A DNA stretch of 64,000 nucleotides from Mesorhizobium mediterraneum (GCF_002284565.1 NZ_NPKI01000015.1:620001-684000), one strand, 5' to 3'. Shown: positions 45,018-54,716, counted from the stretch's first letter. Notes: generated by a model not told the origin, from the sequence alone. Numbers and translations: made by a program.

Positions 45018-45899
45018 TCATGCCCCGATGGCGGCCGCCTTCGCCAGCAGTTTTTCGGCCTGTGTCAGATGCAGCCGCTCGACCATCTTTCCATTCAGCG
45101 CAATCACTTGGCTGCCGGCATTTTCGGCAAGCGCGAAGGCCTCTTTCACCGAGCGCGCCTCGGCCACCGCCTCGGCAGATGGCGCAAAGGCCCGGTTCGC
45201 CGCCTCGATCTGAGCCGGGTGGATCAGCGACTTGCCGTCAAACCCCATGGCGGCTGCCTCCCCGCATTCGCGCGCAAAAGCGTCCAGGTCGCGAAAATCA
45301 TTGAAGACACCATCGAGCAGGTCAAGGCCACCGGCGCGCGCGGCGAGCACCATCTGCATCAGCCACGGTGTGAGATAGCGCCGGTCGGGCGTGGCGAGAA
45401 TGCCGGTTTCCTTGACCAGATCGTTCGTTCCGGCAACGAAACAGACCAGCCGCGAGGCCGGATCGCGGCCAAGCTCGGCAATCGGTCCGATGTTGAGCAG
45501 TGCCTTGGGCGTTTCGATCATCGCCCATAGTTTCACCGCGTCCGGTGCGAAATTGTCGTCGAGGACGTCGCCGGGTTCGAGGACATCGCGCGGTGTGTCG
45601 ACCTTGGGCAGCAGGATGGCGTCGGGCTCGCAGCGTGCCGCAGCCAGCAAATCGTCGGCGCCCCATTCGCTGGAAAGCGCATTGATGCGCACGACCATCT
45701 CGCAGCGGCGGCTGGGGCGATCGGCGAAGATGCCGGCCAGTTTTTCGCGCGCGGAAACCTTGTCGGCCGGGGCGACGGCATCTTCGAGGTCGATGATGAC
45801 GGCATCGCAGGCCAGCGACGGAAGCTTGGCCAGTGCCTTGTCGTTCGAAGCCGGGACGTAGAGCACCGAGCGGCGCGGGCGGTAGGTTTCGGTCGTCAT
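45018..45899 (-). CDS. HpcH/HpaI aldolase / CitE-like CoA ester lyase
   Basis: 293 residues. Seen: RRSVLYVPASNDKALAKLPSLACDAVIIDLEDAVAPADKVSAREKL, MVVRINALSSEWGADDL, ILLPKVDTPRDV, WAMIETPKALLNI, and GFDGKSLIHPAQIEAANRAFAPSAEAV. These are CitE/malyl-CoA lyase family motifs, with Glu of EDAV as metal ligand. Members cleave malyl-CoA, beta-methylmalyl-CoA or citramalyl-CoA. The exact reaction is not determined. ATG 45899 gives MTTETYRPRRSVLYVPA; the longer frame is not supported. Confidence 0.9.
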   Translation of the reverse strand: MTTETYRPRRSVLYVPASNDKALAKLPSLACDAVIIDLEDAVAPADKVSAREKLAGIFADRPSRRCEMVVRINALSSEWGADDLLAAARCEPDAILLPKVDTPRDVLEPGDVLDDNFAPDAVKLWAMIETPKALLNIGPIAELGRDPASRLVCFVAGTNDLVKETGILATPDRRYLTPWLMQMVLAARAGGLDLLDGVFNDFRDLDAFARECGEAAAMGFDGKSLIHPAQIEAANRAFAPSAEAVAEARSVKEAFALAENAGSQVIALNGKMVERLHLTQAEKLLAKAAAIGA

Positions 45900-46191
45900 A
45901 CCAGATCTATGCCGCCTGCGGCCGGTCGAGGCAAGCCGTCTTGGCCTGCACAAAAACTGCATAAAACTCCCGAAAATCTCCTCGCATCCGCCTCGCTGCC
46001 CGCATTTCGGCCGGCGAAAAGGGCGGCATGCAAGAGCAAACAAATTCCCGTTGGTCGCTGCCTTACCGGCTCCGTAGCGAAGATTGGTGGCTCGTCGATC
46101 CACCCGGCACTTCGGCGACCCTCTTCCCCTTCATCCCCAAATCTCTGCCCAGATATGCCGGCCGGATCAAAGCCGCTGAGAAAGTCCGATC

Positions 46192-47745
46192 ATGACATCG
46201 TTGCTCACGGCCGCGCCGAGCTATTGCGCGCGCTTCGGCGTTGCGGTCCTGCTTGCCGCGCTGGCCGATTTCTTCTTCTACGGCCAGCCCGTCGGCATCA
46301 CGCTTTTCCTGTTTGGCATTACGCTTGCCGCCGCAGCCGCGGCCATCCAGCCTTCGGCGCTCAGCGCCCGCGGCCTGTGGCTCGGACTTGCCGCCTTGCT
46401 TGTGGCGCTGCTGCCGCTCATTGAAAATGTCAGCGCGCTGTCTGTCGCGATCGGGCTGGCGGCGATGGCCGTCTTTGCGCTTTCGCTGGTCGGCCGGCTG
46501 CGGCACGGGCTTGCCCGCATTGCCGGCCAGGTCGCGCTCTTCCTGCTCGCGGCACCATTGCGGTTCGTCCACGATTTCCTTCGCTGGCGCAAGGCGGCGC
46601 GGCGGCTTGGCCGGCGGCGCATCCGCTTTGCGGCGATCGCCGTCTGGGTCATGCCGTTGACGTTGGGTGCCGTGTTTCTCGCGCTGTTCGGCGCCGCCAA
46701 TCCGGTTGTCGAATACTGGCTGTCGCTGATCGATCTCCTCGCACTGCTCGAGTTCATCCAGCTGCCGCGGTTGGCCTTCTGGTTGTTGGTGCTTGCCGGT
46801 GTCTGGGCCTTTTTGCGTCCGCGCCTGCCGCGCGTTCTCCGTCGCATTCCGCGTGTGGTGTTGCCTGTGCCTGTCGGCCGGGTGACGACGACAAAACCCG
46901 TCACGGCAATCGAGGACATCATCTTCGGCAAGGCCGCCATTCTTCGCGCGCTGGTCGTCTTCAACATCCTGTTTGCGATGCAGACCGCGCTCGACGCCAC
47001 CTATCTGTGGGGCGGCATCGCCCTTCCCGACGGGCTGACCTACGCCGCCTATGCGCATCGCGGCGCCTATCCATTGATCGTCACGGCGCTGCTCGCCGCC
47101 GGCTTCGTCCTGGCAGCGCTGCGGCCGGGCAGCACGACCTCCGGCGATCCGCTCATCCGCCGGCTGGTCTATATCTGGGTGGCGCAGAACATCATGCTGG
47201 TCGTCTCGTCGATCCTGCGGCTCGACCTCTATATCGGGGTCTATGCGCTGACCTACTGGCGCATCGCCGCCTTCGCTTGGATGGGGCTGGTGGCGGCGGG
47301 CCTTGCCCTGATCATCGCCCGCATCGCGCTCGAGAAATCCAACGAATGGCTGCTTTCCGCCAATCTTCTGACGCTTTCGGTGACGCTCTATGCCTGCTGC
47401 TTCATCAACTTCGCGGCGCTGATCGCCAACTACAATGTCGAGCACTCATTCGAAATGACCGGCCAGGGCACTGAGCTCGATTTCTGGTATCTGCGTTCGC
47501 TCGGTCCCAGCGCCTGGCCGGCGCTCGATCGCTTCCTCGAGCATCAGGGCAAGACGAATGCGGCCAGCGTTTCCTCCTACCGCGAACTCGTCCGGTTGCT
47601 TGGGCAGGACGAGGCCCACTATCGCGCGCGCCGAGAAAACTGGCGCGCCTGGAGCTTTCGCGACTGGCGGCTGCTTCGCACTCTCGACACACGTATCCCG
47701 TTCGTGGTTCCTCAGGGCTCCGAACCCTTCGTGCCGGGCCGCTGA
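46192..47745 (+). CDS. DUF4173 multi-pass membrane protein
   Basis: 517 residues with about ten or more hydrophobic segments (e.g. FGVAVLLAALADFFFYGQPVGITLFLFGITLAAAAAAI) and a soluble C-terminus. Conserved-looking motifs are TYAAYAHRGAYPLIVTALLAAGFVL and VYIWVAQNIMLVVSSILRLDLYIGVYALTYWR, typical of DUF4173. It ends 3 bp before the response regulator gene, so the three genes form an operon. This resembles cre-like loci where a membrane protein accompanies a two-component pair; a sensory or effector role is inferred. Confidence 0.82.
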   Translation: MTSLLTAAPSYCARFGVAVLLAALADFFFYGQPVGITLFLFGITLAAAAAAIQPSALSARGLWLGLAALLVALLPLIENVSALSVAIGLAAMAVFALSLVGRLRHGLARIAGQVALFLLAAPLRFVHDFLRWRKAARRLGRRRIRFAAIAVWVMPLTLGAVFLALFGAANPVVEYWLSLIDLLALLEFIQLPRLAFWLLVLAGVWAFLRPRLPRVLRRIPRVVLPVPVGRVTTTKPVTAIEDIIFGKAAILRALVVFNILFAMQTALDATYLWGGIALPDGLTYAAYAHRGAYPLIVTALLAAGFVLAALRPGSTTSGDPLIRRLVYIWVAQNIMLVVSSILRLDLYIGVYALTYWRIAAFAWMGLVAAGLALIIARIALEKSNEWLLSANLLTLSVTLYACCFINFAALIANYNVEHSFEMTGQGTELDFWYLRSLGPSAWPALDRFLEHQGKTNAASVSSYRELVRLLGQDEAHYRARRENWRAWSFRDWRLLRTLDTRIPFVVPQGSEPFVPGR

Positions 47746-47748
47746 TTC

Positions 47749-48444
47749 ATGCCGCATCACATTCTGGTCGCCGACGATGATCCGCACATCCGCGAGATCA
47801 TCTGCTTTGCGCTCGAAAAGGCCGGGATGAAGACGGTTGCCGTGTCCGACGGCGCCGCCGCCCTGCTGGCGATCGAGCGCCGCGCCCCCGATCTTGTCGT
47901 GCTCGATATCGGCATGCCGGAGATGGACGGGCTGGAGGTCTGCCGGCGGCTGCGGCACACATCGGACGTGCCGGTGCTGTTCCTGTCCGCGCGCGATGAA
48001 GAGATCGACCGCATCCTCGGCCTCGAAATGGGTGGCGACGACTATGTCACCAAGCCGTTCAGCCCGCGCGAGCTGGTCGCCCGCGTCAATGTCATCCTGC
48101 GACGCGCCCGTCCGACAAAGGCGGAACAGACCGACGACAGGCAGTTCTCGCATGGCAGGCTGGCTTTGGTGCCGGCCAGCCACGCCGCCAGCTTCGATGG
48201 CAGGCCGCTGGTGCTGACGGGAATCGAATTCGCGATCCTGAAAGGGTTTCTGGCGCGACCGGCGCATGTGCTCGGCCGCGACATGGTGATGGCCAATGCC
48301 TATGCAGCCAACATCCATGTCGCCGATCGCACCGTCGACAGCCATATCCGCAACATCCGCGCCAAGCTGGCGGCGGCCGGCTGCACGGACGCGATCGAGA
48401 CCGTGCATGGCGTCGGCTTCCGGCTGGGCCGGTGCGGCGCGTGA
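47749..48444 (+). CDS. OmpR-family response regulator
   Basis: 231 residues. Receiver domain with acidic pair DDD (9-11), phosphoacceptor Asp53 (VVLDIGMPEMDG) and switch Lys in VTKPFSPREL, then an OmpR/PhoB winged helix (LTGIEFAILKGFLARPAHVLGRDMVM, ADRTVDSHIRNIRAKLAAAGCTDAIETVHGVGFRLG). Stop overlaps the GTG of the kinase gene (GTGA). Confidence 0.94.
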   Translation: MPHHILVADDDPHIREIICFALEKAGMKTVAVSDGAAALLAIERRAPDLVVLDIGMPEMDGLEVCRRLRHTSDVPVLFLSARDEEIDRILGLEMGGDDYVTKPFSPRELVARVNVILRRARPTKAEQTDDRQFSHGRLALVPASHAASFDGRPLVLTGIEFAILKGFLARPAHVLGRDMVMANAYAANIHVADRTVDSHIRNIRAKLAAAGCTDAIETVHGVGFRLGRCGA

Positions 48445-50018
48445 GCGCCCAAAAATGGATTGGCAGCAAATGGCGGCCGCGCCTCGCCACCATCGTTGTC
48501 GCCATCCTCATCATGGTGATGGCGCTGCCGCTGGTCGGCCTGTTCTTCTTCCGGCTCTACGAGAACCAGCTGATCCGCCAGACCGAGGCCGAGCTGATCG
48601 CGCAAGGTGCCGCCCTTGCCGCCATCTATGCGCAAGAGGTCCGCGACGCCGGCATCCCGGCCGAGAAGCTCGGAGCGGCCGTGCCTGCCGCCAGTGCCAG
48701 CGATCCGAACTCTCCCTACCGGCCGATCGAGCCGCGCCTCGATCTTGCCTCTGACTCCGTTCAGCCGACCCGGCCTGTGGCCACTGCCGCCATCGTCGAT
48801 CCCGCCTTCTCAGCGGTCGGGGCACGGCTGTCGGGCATTCTTGCCGAGACGCAGAAAACCACGCTTGCCGGCTTCCGGCTGCTCGACGCAAAAGGCGTCG
48901 TCATCGCCGGACGCGAAGAGGTCGGCATGTCGCTCAGCGCCGTCGAGGAGGTTCACGCAGCACTTGTCGGCCGCTACGCCAGCGCGCTCAGGCAGAGGAT
49001 CTCCGACGAGCCGCCGCCATCGCTCTACTCGGTGAGCCGCGGCACGAGAGTCCGCGTTTTCGTCGCCCTGCCGGTCGCGGTCGCCGGCAAGGTCGCCGGC
49101 GTGGTCTACCTGTCGCGAACGCCGAACAACATCGTCAAGCACCTCTATGGCGAGCGCGGCAAGGTGGTGCTGGCGGCGATCGCCATCCTCGGCGGCACGC
49201 TGCTCATCGCGCTTGTCTTCCTGCGCACCGTCAGCCGGCCGATCTACGCGCTGATGGAACGCACGAAGCGCATCGCCGCAGGTGACCGCGAGGCGATCAG
49301 GCCGCTCGACCACCACGGCACAAGCGAGATGGCAGCGCTGTCCGCCGCCTTTCTCGACATGGCCGAAAAGCTGCATGCGCGCTCGGACAGCATCCAGACC
49401 TTCGCCACGCATGTCTCGCACGAGCTCAAATCGCCGCTGACGGCGATCCAGGGGGCGGCCGAGCTGCTGCGCGATTCGGGCAGCGCGATGGATGAGGCCG
49501 AGCGGCGGCGGTTCTCGAACAATATCGTCACCGATGCCGTGCGGCTCAACCTTCTGGTGCGCCGCCTGCTCGACCTGGCGCGCGCCGAAAATCTTGCCCC
49601 CAGCGGCGAAAGCACGTCGCTTGGTGGCGCACTGGCGCTGCTGCCGGCCGAAGACAGGCTGGCGGTTCGTATCGAGGCGGGCGGTGATACCGGCCTGCGC
49701 ATCTCGGCCGAGAACGCGGCAATCGTGCTGGCCAATCTCATCGACAATTCGGCGCGGCATGGCGCGACGCTGGTTTCGATGACAGCGGCGAGCGCGGACG
49801 GCAAGGCAACGATCCAGGTGAGCGACGATGGCGCCGGCATTTCGCCCAGCAACCAGGCCCGCATCTTCGAGCCATTCTTCACCACGCGCCGCGATTCAGG
49901 CGGCACCGGCATGGGCCTCGGCATCGTGCTGGCCCTCCTGAAATCGCATGATGGCACGATCCGGCTGGTTGACTCCGAGCGCGGCACGCGCTTCGAGATC
50001 ATCCTGCCGGTTGTATGA
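48441..50018 (+). CDS. Sensor histidine kinase
   Basis: 525 residues (528 if GTG 48432 is used; 48441 gives the GTGA overlap with the regulator stop). N-terminal membrane segment (LATIVVAILIMVMALPLVGLFFFRLY), a large periplasmic sensor region of about 220 residues, a second segment (VVLAAIAILGGTLLIALVFL), HAMP (ISRPIYALMERTKRIAAGD-like), H box ATHVSHELKSPLTAIQGAAELL, and an ATPase domain with N box (VLANLIDNSARHGA), G1 (VSDDGAGISPSNQARIFEPFFTT) and G2 (GGTGMGLGIV). Cognate partner of the preceding regulator; signal unknown. Confidence 0.93.
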   Translation: MSAQKWIGSKWRPRLATIVVAILIMVMALPLVGLFFFRLYENQLIRQTEAELIAQGAALAAIYAQEVRDAGIPAEKLGAAVPAASASDPNSPYRPIEPRLDLASDSVQPTRPVATAAIVDPAFSAVGARLSGILAETQKTTLAGFRLLDAKGVVIAGREEVGMSLSAVEEVHAALVGRYASALRQRISDEPPPSLYSVSRGTRVRVFVALPVAVAGKVAGVVYLSRTPNNIVKHLYGERGKVVLAAIAILGGTLLIALVFLRTVSRPIYALMERTKRIAAGDREAIRPLDHHGTSEMAALSAAFLDMAEKLHARSDSIQTFATHVSHELKSPLTAIQGAAELLRDSGSAMDEAERRRFSNNIVTDAVRLNLLVRRLLDLARAENLAPSGESTSLGGALALLPAEDRLAVRIEAGGDTGLRISAENAAIVLANLIDNSARHGATLVSMTAASADGKATIQVSDDGAGISPSNQARIFEPFFTTRRDSGGTGMGLGIVLALLKSHDGTIRLVDSERGTRFEIILPVV

Positions 50019-50022
50019 ATTG

Positions 50023-50060
50023 GAGCCTGATTCCGAAAACCGGCGTTCGGGATCATGCTC
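50023..50060. repeat. Short hairpin repeat (family E)
   Basis: About 38 bp: GAGCCTGATTCCGAAAACCGGCGTTCGGGATCATGCTC, inverted ends around CCGAAAACCGGCGTTCGG. A shortened relative of the elements at 57941 and 58964. It lies between the kinase stop and the FAD oxidoreductase GTG and could act as a terminator. Confidence 0.6.
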
Positions 50061-50081
50061 TAGAACTGGAGAAGCGAAAAA

Positions 50082-51248
50082 GTGCGCTACGACGTCGTGA
50101 TCATCGGTGGAGCCATCGTCGGCTCCTCGATTGCCTATTATCTGCGCGGGGAAGGATTTTCGGGCTCGATCGCGCTGGTCGAGCGCGACCCGCAATTCGC
50201 CCATGCGGCAACGACGCTGTCCTGCGCTTCCATTCGCCAGCAGTTTTCGATTCCCGAGAACATCCGCCTGTCTCAGTTCACGCTGAAGCTGTTCAGACGG
50301 CTGACGGAAGAATTCGGAGCCGATGCCGATATCGGCTTTCGCGAAGGCGGCTATCTCATCCTTGCCGGCGAGAACGGGCTGCCGATTCTGCGGGCCAACC
50401 ACGAGGCGCAGATGGCCGAGGGCGCCGACATCGTGCTTGAGGATGCGGATGCGTTGGTGCGTCGCTTCCCATGGCTGTCGGCCGAGGGCATCACCGCCGG
50501 CGCCTATGGCCGCAGCGGCGAAGGCTGGTTCGACGCGCATGCCATGCTGATGCTGTTCCGCAAGGCGCTGCGGGGCAAAAACATCGATTTCATCACCGCT
50601 GATGTGACCGGCATCGAGCGCCAGGGCGATCGTGTCACCAGCGTCAGCCTCGGCAATGGCGAGCGGCTCGAGGCCGGCATAGTCATCGACGCCGCCGGGC
50701 CGAATGCCGGCCAGGTGGCTGATATGGCCGGGCTGGCGCTGCCGGTGGAGCCGCGCAAGCGCAATGTGTTCGTCTTCGAGGCACGCGAAAAATATGCCGA
50801 CATGCCGCTGCTGGTCGATCCCTCAGGCATCTATGTCCGGCCAGAGGGCTCGGTCTACATCACCGGCGGCGCCGAACCGGAAGAGGGCGACGGTCCTGCC
50901 GATCCTGGCGATTTCGAGCCCGACTGGCCGCTGTTCGAAGAGGTGATCTGGCCGGTGCTGGCCACCCGTATTCCCGCCTTCGAGGCGATCAAGCCGACAC
51001 GCGCCTGGGCCGGCCATTACGATTACAACACGCTCGACCAGAACGCGGTGATCGGCCCGCATCCTGAGGTGAAGAATTTCCTGTTCGCCAACGGTTTTTC
51101 CGGTCACGGCCTGCAGCAGGCGCCGGCCGTCGGCAAGGCGCTGGCCGAGCTGATCGTGCATGGCGGCTACCGCACGGTGGATTGCACGGCGTTTGGATAC
51201 AGCCGTGTCGCCGAAGGGCGGGCTTTTCGGGAATTGAATGTGATCTAG
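50082..51248 (+). CDS. FAD-dependent oxidoreductase (DadA/glycine oxidase family)
   Basis: 388 residues. FAD motif YDVVIIGGAIVGSSIAYYL at the N-terminus, then RDPQFAHAATTLSCASIRQQFS, and the C-terminal FAD-contact NGFSGHGLQQAPAVGKALAELI. DAO-superfamily enzymes deaminate or demethylate amino acids and N-methyl amines. GTG 50082 follows GGAGAAGCG. Lone gene between a two-component system and a GNAT gene. Confidence 0.88.
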   Translation: MRYDVVIIGGAIVGSSIAYYLRGEGFSGSIALVERDPQFAHAATTLSCASIRQQFSIPENIRLSQFTLKLFRRLTEEFGADADIGFREGGYLILAGENGLPILRANHEAQMAEGADIVLEDADALVRRFPWLSAEGITAGAYGRSGEGWFDAHAMLMLFRKALRGKNIDFITADVTGIERQGDRVTSVSLGNGERLEAGIVIDAAGPNAGQVADMAGLALPVEPRKRNVFVFEAREKYADMPLLVDPSGIYVRPEGSVYITGGAEPEEGDGPADPGDFEPDWPLFEEVIWPVLATRIPAFEAIKPTRAWAGHYDYNTLDQNAVIGPHPEVKNFLFANGFSGHGLQQAPAVGKALAELIVHGGYRTVDCTAFGYSRVAEGRAFRELNVI

Positions 51249-51289
51249 CAAGAAGGGCGGGTGCGCCGCGACGGTCCTTTTTGCCGCTG

Positions 51290-51322
51290 GAGGGACAGAG
51301 GGGGGCGCGAAGGATCGCGACA
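51290..51322. repeat. Family B end fragment
   Basis: GGAGGGACAGAGGGGGGCGCGAAGGATCGC is the reverse complement of the left end of family B (GCGATCCTTCGCGCCCCCCTCTGTCC, as at 3479-3504). Only the end remains. A shorter related fragment, GTAGTGATCTTTCGCGCC, lies at 36620-36637. Confidence 0.6.
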
Positions 51323-51356
51323 GGCGATGCTGCGGTGCAGAGGCCTAGCCAGGCCG

Positions 51357-51782
51357 TCAACCCTCGCGGCCGAACCAGAAGGCGTCGGGCATGCGCTTCA
51401 TGCCGATCCGCTCGTAGAAGCCGACGGCGTCGGGCACGGAAATCAGCGAGATGGCGACGGACGGCCCGAGCTGCCGCCGCACTTCGTCGAGCAGGCCCTT
51501 GCCGATGCCGAGCCCTTGCGCCGATTTGCAAACGGCGAGCTCGGAAATGTAGCACACCCACGAAAAATCGGTGATGCCGCGGACGAGGCCAATCAGCGGC
51601 TTGCCAGGCGCATCGAGGCGCGCCGTCAACACCATATCCGCGCTGGCAAGCATCGTCTTCAAACGGGCTTCGTCATCGATGGGCCGAGTGGCGCCGAGGC
51701 CGGATTCCACCAGCACGCGGCGGAACTCGGCAGCGTCGAGGGCTGGTTCTCTGGCGTAGAGGATTTTGGACCGCGTTGTCAT
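51357..51782 (-). CDS. GNAT family N-acetyltransferase
   Basis: 141 residues. Acetyl-CoA motif A: WVCYISELAVCKSAQGLGIGKGLLDEV with the Q-x-x-G-x-G pattern; then ISLISVPDAVGFYERIGMKRMP, the usual motif B tail. Substrate unknown. ATG 51782 (MTTRSKIL) used; the open frame to 51938 is not family-like. Divergent from leuD. Confidence 0.85.
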   Translation of the reverse strand: MTTRSKILYAREPALDAAEFRRVLVESGLGATRPIDDEARLKTMLASADMVLTARLDAPGKPLIGLVRGITDFSWVCYISELAVCKSAQGLGIGKGLLDEVRRQLGPSVAISLISVPDAVGFYERIGMKRMPDAFWFGREG

Positions 51783-51943
51783 GCCGGTGAAAGTGCACCA
51801 TAGGGCGGCGGTTTTGAAGCTGTTTGGTGCCGATCTTGTGTTCCGGACCACGAGCGAAGACAGCTGCCTTTTATTTGCCCGCCTCTTTGTGTAAACCGGG
51901 CGCCAACACATCCCCCGCAGCGAAAAGAAGACGGGCAAAGACC

Positions 51944-52549
51944 ATGGAAAAATTCACCAAGCTCACCGGCGTCGCCGCGCCGATGCCAATCGTCAATGTC
52001 GATACCGACATGATCATCCCCAAGGATTATCTCAAGACGATCAAGCGCACCGGGCTCGGCAGCGGACTGTTCGCCGAAATGCGCTACAAGGACGACGGTT
52101 CGGAAAACCCGGACTTCGTGCTCAACAAGCCGGCCTATCGCAAGGCGCAGATCCTGGTCGCCGGCGACAATTTCGGCTGCGGCTCCTCGCGCGAGCATGC
52201 GCCGTGGGCGCTGCTCGATTTCGGCATACGCTGCGTCATCTCGACCTCGTTCGCCGACATTTTCTACAACAACTGCTTCAAGAACGGCATCCTGCCGATC
52301 ACCGTCAGCCCGGAGGATCTGGAGAAGCTGATGGACGACGCTTCGCGCGGCTCTAACGCTACGGTGTCGGTCGACTTGGAAGCCAAGGAAATCCGCGGAC
52401 CGGACGGCGGCGTGGTCACGTTCGACCTCGACGACTTCAAGCGGCACTGCCTGCTCAACGGGCTCGACGACATCGGCCTGACCATGGAGAAGGCCGACGC
52501 CATCGCCTCGTTCGAGAAGAAGAACGCCGAGCTGCGTCCCTGGGCCTGA
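51944..52549 (+). CDS. leuD: 3-isopropylmalate dehydratase small subunit
   Basis: 201 residues. LeuD swivel-domain signatures: [67 protein letters not shown]. With LeuC (not in window) it isomerises 2- and 3-isopropylmalate in leucine synthesis. Length normal for the 200-residue class. The downstream small hairpin at 52563 may end its transcript. Confidence 0.96.
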   Translation: MEKFTKLTGVAAPMPIVNVDTDMIIPKDYLKTIKRTGLGSGLFAEMRYKDDGSENPDFVLNKPAYRKAQILVAGDNFGCGSSREHAPWALLDFGIRCVISTSFADIFYNNCFKNGILPITVSPEDLEKLMDDASRGSNATVSVDLEAKEIRGPDGGVVTFDLDDFKRHCLLNGLDDIGLTMEKADAIASFEKKNAELRPWA

Positions 52550-52562
52550 ACGGTACGATGAC

Positions 52563-52585
52563 CCCGGCTGCGGCAGGCCGGGTTT
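52563..52585 (+). terminator. Possible weak terminator after leuD
   Basis: CCCGGC (52563-52568), 8-base loop, GCCGGG (52577-52582) followed by TTT. Only six pairs and a short T run, so termination is uncertain. Confidence 0.35.
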
Positions 52586-52610
52586 GTGGCGGCTGAACGG
52601 AGGGACAGTC

Positions 52611-53543
52611 ATGACACGCTCGCTTCTTGCCGGCGCCTGCGCGCTGGCGTGGATTCTGACGCCGGTGGCTGGCGCGCATGCACAGACCGACATGGTGCTC
52701 GTGCCGGCTGACGATTCGTCCGGCGGGGCCGCCGACCAGGGCGCGTCGAGCAATGCGGCCCTAGCCGAAGATGACAGCCAAGCACCGGTCCCGTTCGAGG
52801 GCGGCCAGCTGACCATCACCCAGCAGGAAGAGTATGGCGAGAAGGTGCTGGCCTATGACGGCAAGCAGCTGGCGAGCAACTACGACGTCTTCTTCGACAG
52901 GATTGTCGAGGTCGGCGGCATCAACGTGGCGCTGGTCGATGTCGGCGACGGCGGCAATCAATGCGGCCCGGCCAAGGTGATCGTGTGGAAGCCGGAAGGC
53001 GGCATGATCCAGAGCATCACGGTCGAGCAGGACGAATGCGGCGCGCCGCCGGCCGCGGTGTCCGACAGCGCCATCTATTTCGTGCCTTATCTCTTGCCGG
53101 GAGCTTCGAAACCGACGCTGCAATGGTCGCCTACGGGCGGATTGTCGACCTCGGGCAATCTCACCTACATGCCGGAACCGGGCACCGGCTGGAAGGATAT
53201 CGATCCGGCGAAATACGACAACATCATCGACGCCTTCCGCAATGAGGCCGTCTACAAGGCGGCTGAAAAGCTGCTCGGCAAGGACATGCCCGACATGGCG
53301 ACCAGCCTGCTGGTCGGCGGCGGCACCGAGAAGACCGCCTCGGGCGGCGCCTTTTATGCCAGCGGCTGCGTGCCGCACGATTGCGGCGGCAATGACGGCT
53401 TCATGGCGGTCGATCCGGCCAACCAAAAGCTCTATTTCGCCCGCCGCGGCGACAAGCCCGAGCCGGACGCATGGCCGGCGCGGACCACGTGGCCGGCCGA
53501 GGTCATGGAAGCGATGGACAAGGCGCTCGGCTCGCCGAATTAG
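52611..53543 (+). CDS. Secreted protein of unknown function
   Basis: 310 residues. Signal peptide MTRSLLAGACALAWILTPVAGAHAQ, then an Ala/Ser/Asp-rich segment and a folded part with several Cys (NQCGPAKVIVWKP, EQDECGAPPAAV, FYASGCVPHDCGGNDGFMAVDPANQKLYFARRGD). The end (CVPHDCGGNDGFMAVD) resembles lysozyme-inhibitor-like or Ivy-like C-P-H-x-C loops, which would fit a periplasmic inhibitor, but the match is weak. GGAGGGACAGTC precedes the ATG. Same direction as leuD, 61 bp away. Confidence 0.75.
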   Translation: MTRSLLAGACALAWILTPVAGAHAQTDMVLVPADDSSGGAADQGASSNAALAEDDSQAPVPFEGGQLTITQQEEYGEKVLAYDGKQLASNYDVFFDRIVEVGGINVALVDVGDGGNQCGPAKVIVWKPEGGMIQSITVEQDECGAPPAAVSDSAIYFVPYLLPGASKPTLQWSPTGGLSTSGNLTYMPEPGTGWKDIDPAKYDNIIDAFRNEAVYKAAEKLLGKDMPDMATSLLVGGGTEKTASGGAFYASGCVPHDCGGNDGFMAVDPANQKLYFARRGDKPEPDAWPARTTWPAEVMEAMDKALGSPN

Positions 53544-53614
53544 CTCCTCTGCTTCGCGCCGTCATCCCGGGTGCCGCCGAGCGGCGGCAGTCGTAACCTT
53601 AGAACATCAACAAA

Positions 53615-53638
53615 AAAGCCCGGCCATGGCCGGGCTTT
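53615..53638 (-). terminator. Rho-independent terminator after the lytic transglycosylase gene
   Basis: AAAGCCCGGC-CATG-GCCGGGCTTT perfect 10-bp stem. On the minus strand it is followed by TTTGTTG giving a run of six T. It lies 20 bp beyond the stop at 53659. On the plus strand CTTTCC follows, so it may also stop readthrough of the secreted protein gene. Confidence 0.8.
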
Positions 53639-53658
53639 CCGTCGAATAGAGATTTCTA

Positions 53659-54453
53659 TCAATCGCCATCGATCGCCGTGGCCATGCGGGCGATGGCCTG
53701 TTGATAGACGCTCGCGGAATTCCAGCCAGCAATTGCGCCCATATTCGCCTGATAACCCGCGCCGGCCTGCCAACCATGACCCTTGAGGAAGTTGGCAGTG
53801 GAAGCCAACGCAGTGCTCTTGTCGCGCAGATTTTTGTTGCCGACTCCATACTTCAAAACGTTTCCGGGGAGGAACTGCGTGTGGCCAATCTCGCCATGAG
53901 CGGCACCGACCGACGAGGCGCTCAACGCTCCGCGATCAACCAGCTTCAGGGCTGCAACGCCATGCGGGTAAAAGAACTCCGGACGGCGGCAATCATAGGT
54001 AAGCGTTAAAATGGCAGAGACCGTATTCTGTTTGCCCATGGAGGCGCCGAAGCCAGTTTCCATACCCCAGATGGCGAGCAACACACCCGGCGGTACGCCG
54101 TAGGTCCGTTCGATCTTGTCGAACAGCGCCGCGTTCGACTTCTTCAGCGCACGGCCCTTGGCAATGATCGCGGATCCGCCACGGCGCTTCATGAAACTTT
54201 CCACCGAGCCGCTGAAAGCCTTATGAAGGGCGCGGTCGACGGCGATCGTCTTTGTTGCGTAGGTCGCGCGAGCCAGAGCGGCTAGACCCTTCGAGCCTAC
54301 ACCGTTGGCCCTAGCCTCCGCGGCGAAATCTGCCTTCCACGCTTCGAAGCCCGCACTCGTCTTGCCGCATTGGGCGGCCTGCGCACCTGTTGCCGCCGCA
54401 AGCATCATCAATGCTGCCGCTGCGTAAATCTTTCCCTTGGCAAGAAATGCCAT
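53659..54453 (-). CDS. Lytic murein transglycosylase (MltB-like)
   Basis: 264 residues. Signal peptide (FLAKGKIYAAAALMMLAAATGAQAA). Catalytic Glu in LLAIWGMETGFGASMG, then SVGAAHGEIGHTQFLPGNVLKYGVG, the usual substrate-binding segment of MltB. Cleaves peptidoglycan to 1,6-anhydro products. ATG 54453 follows CCAGGAGAGCAAC. Confidence 0.88.
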   Translation of the reverse strand: MAFLAKGKIYAAAALMMLAAATGAQAAQCGKTSAGFEAWKADFAAEARANGVGSKGLAALARATYATKTIAVDRALHKAFSGSVESFMKRRGGSAIIAKGRALKKSNAALFDKIERTYGVPPGVLLAIWGMETGFGASMGKQNTVSAILTLTYDCRRPEFFYPHGVAALKLVDRGALSASSVGAAHGEIGHTQFLPGNVLKYGVGNKNLRDKSTALASTANFLKGHGWQAGAGYQANMGAIAGWNSASVYQQAIARMATAIDGD

Positions 54454-54716
54454 GTTGCTCTCCTGGTTGCCTGGATCACGTCCCAAATACGAATTTGCCA
54501 GCGAAACGCTCGCTTGTCACTGTTGGAGCGGCGTTCGTCCACTTGGACGCAGTACGCTCTGACACTCTAATCTGCGCATCGTGCTTTCTGAAAATCGATC
54601 CTGATTTTCGGGCCGATGCGCTAAGAAGTCGTTTACGTATCCCCGCCGCAGCGCTGGCGAATGCCGGAGAACTTGCTTACGATCAAGTAATTATTGTGGC
54701 GGGGGCTGGAATATTC

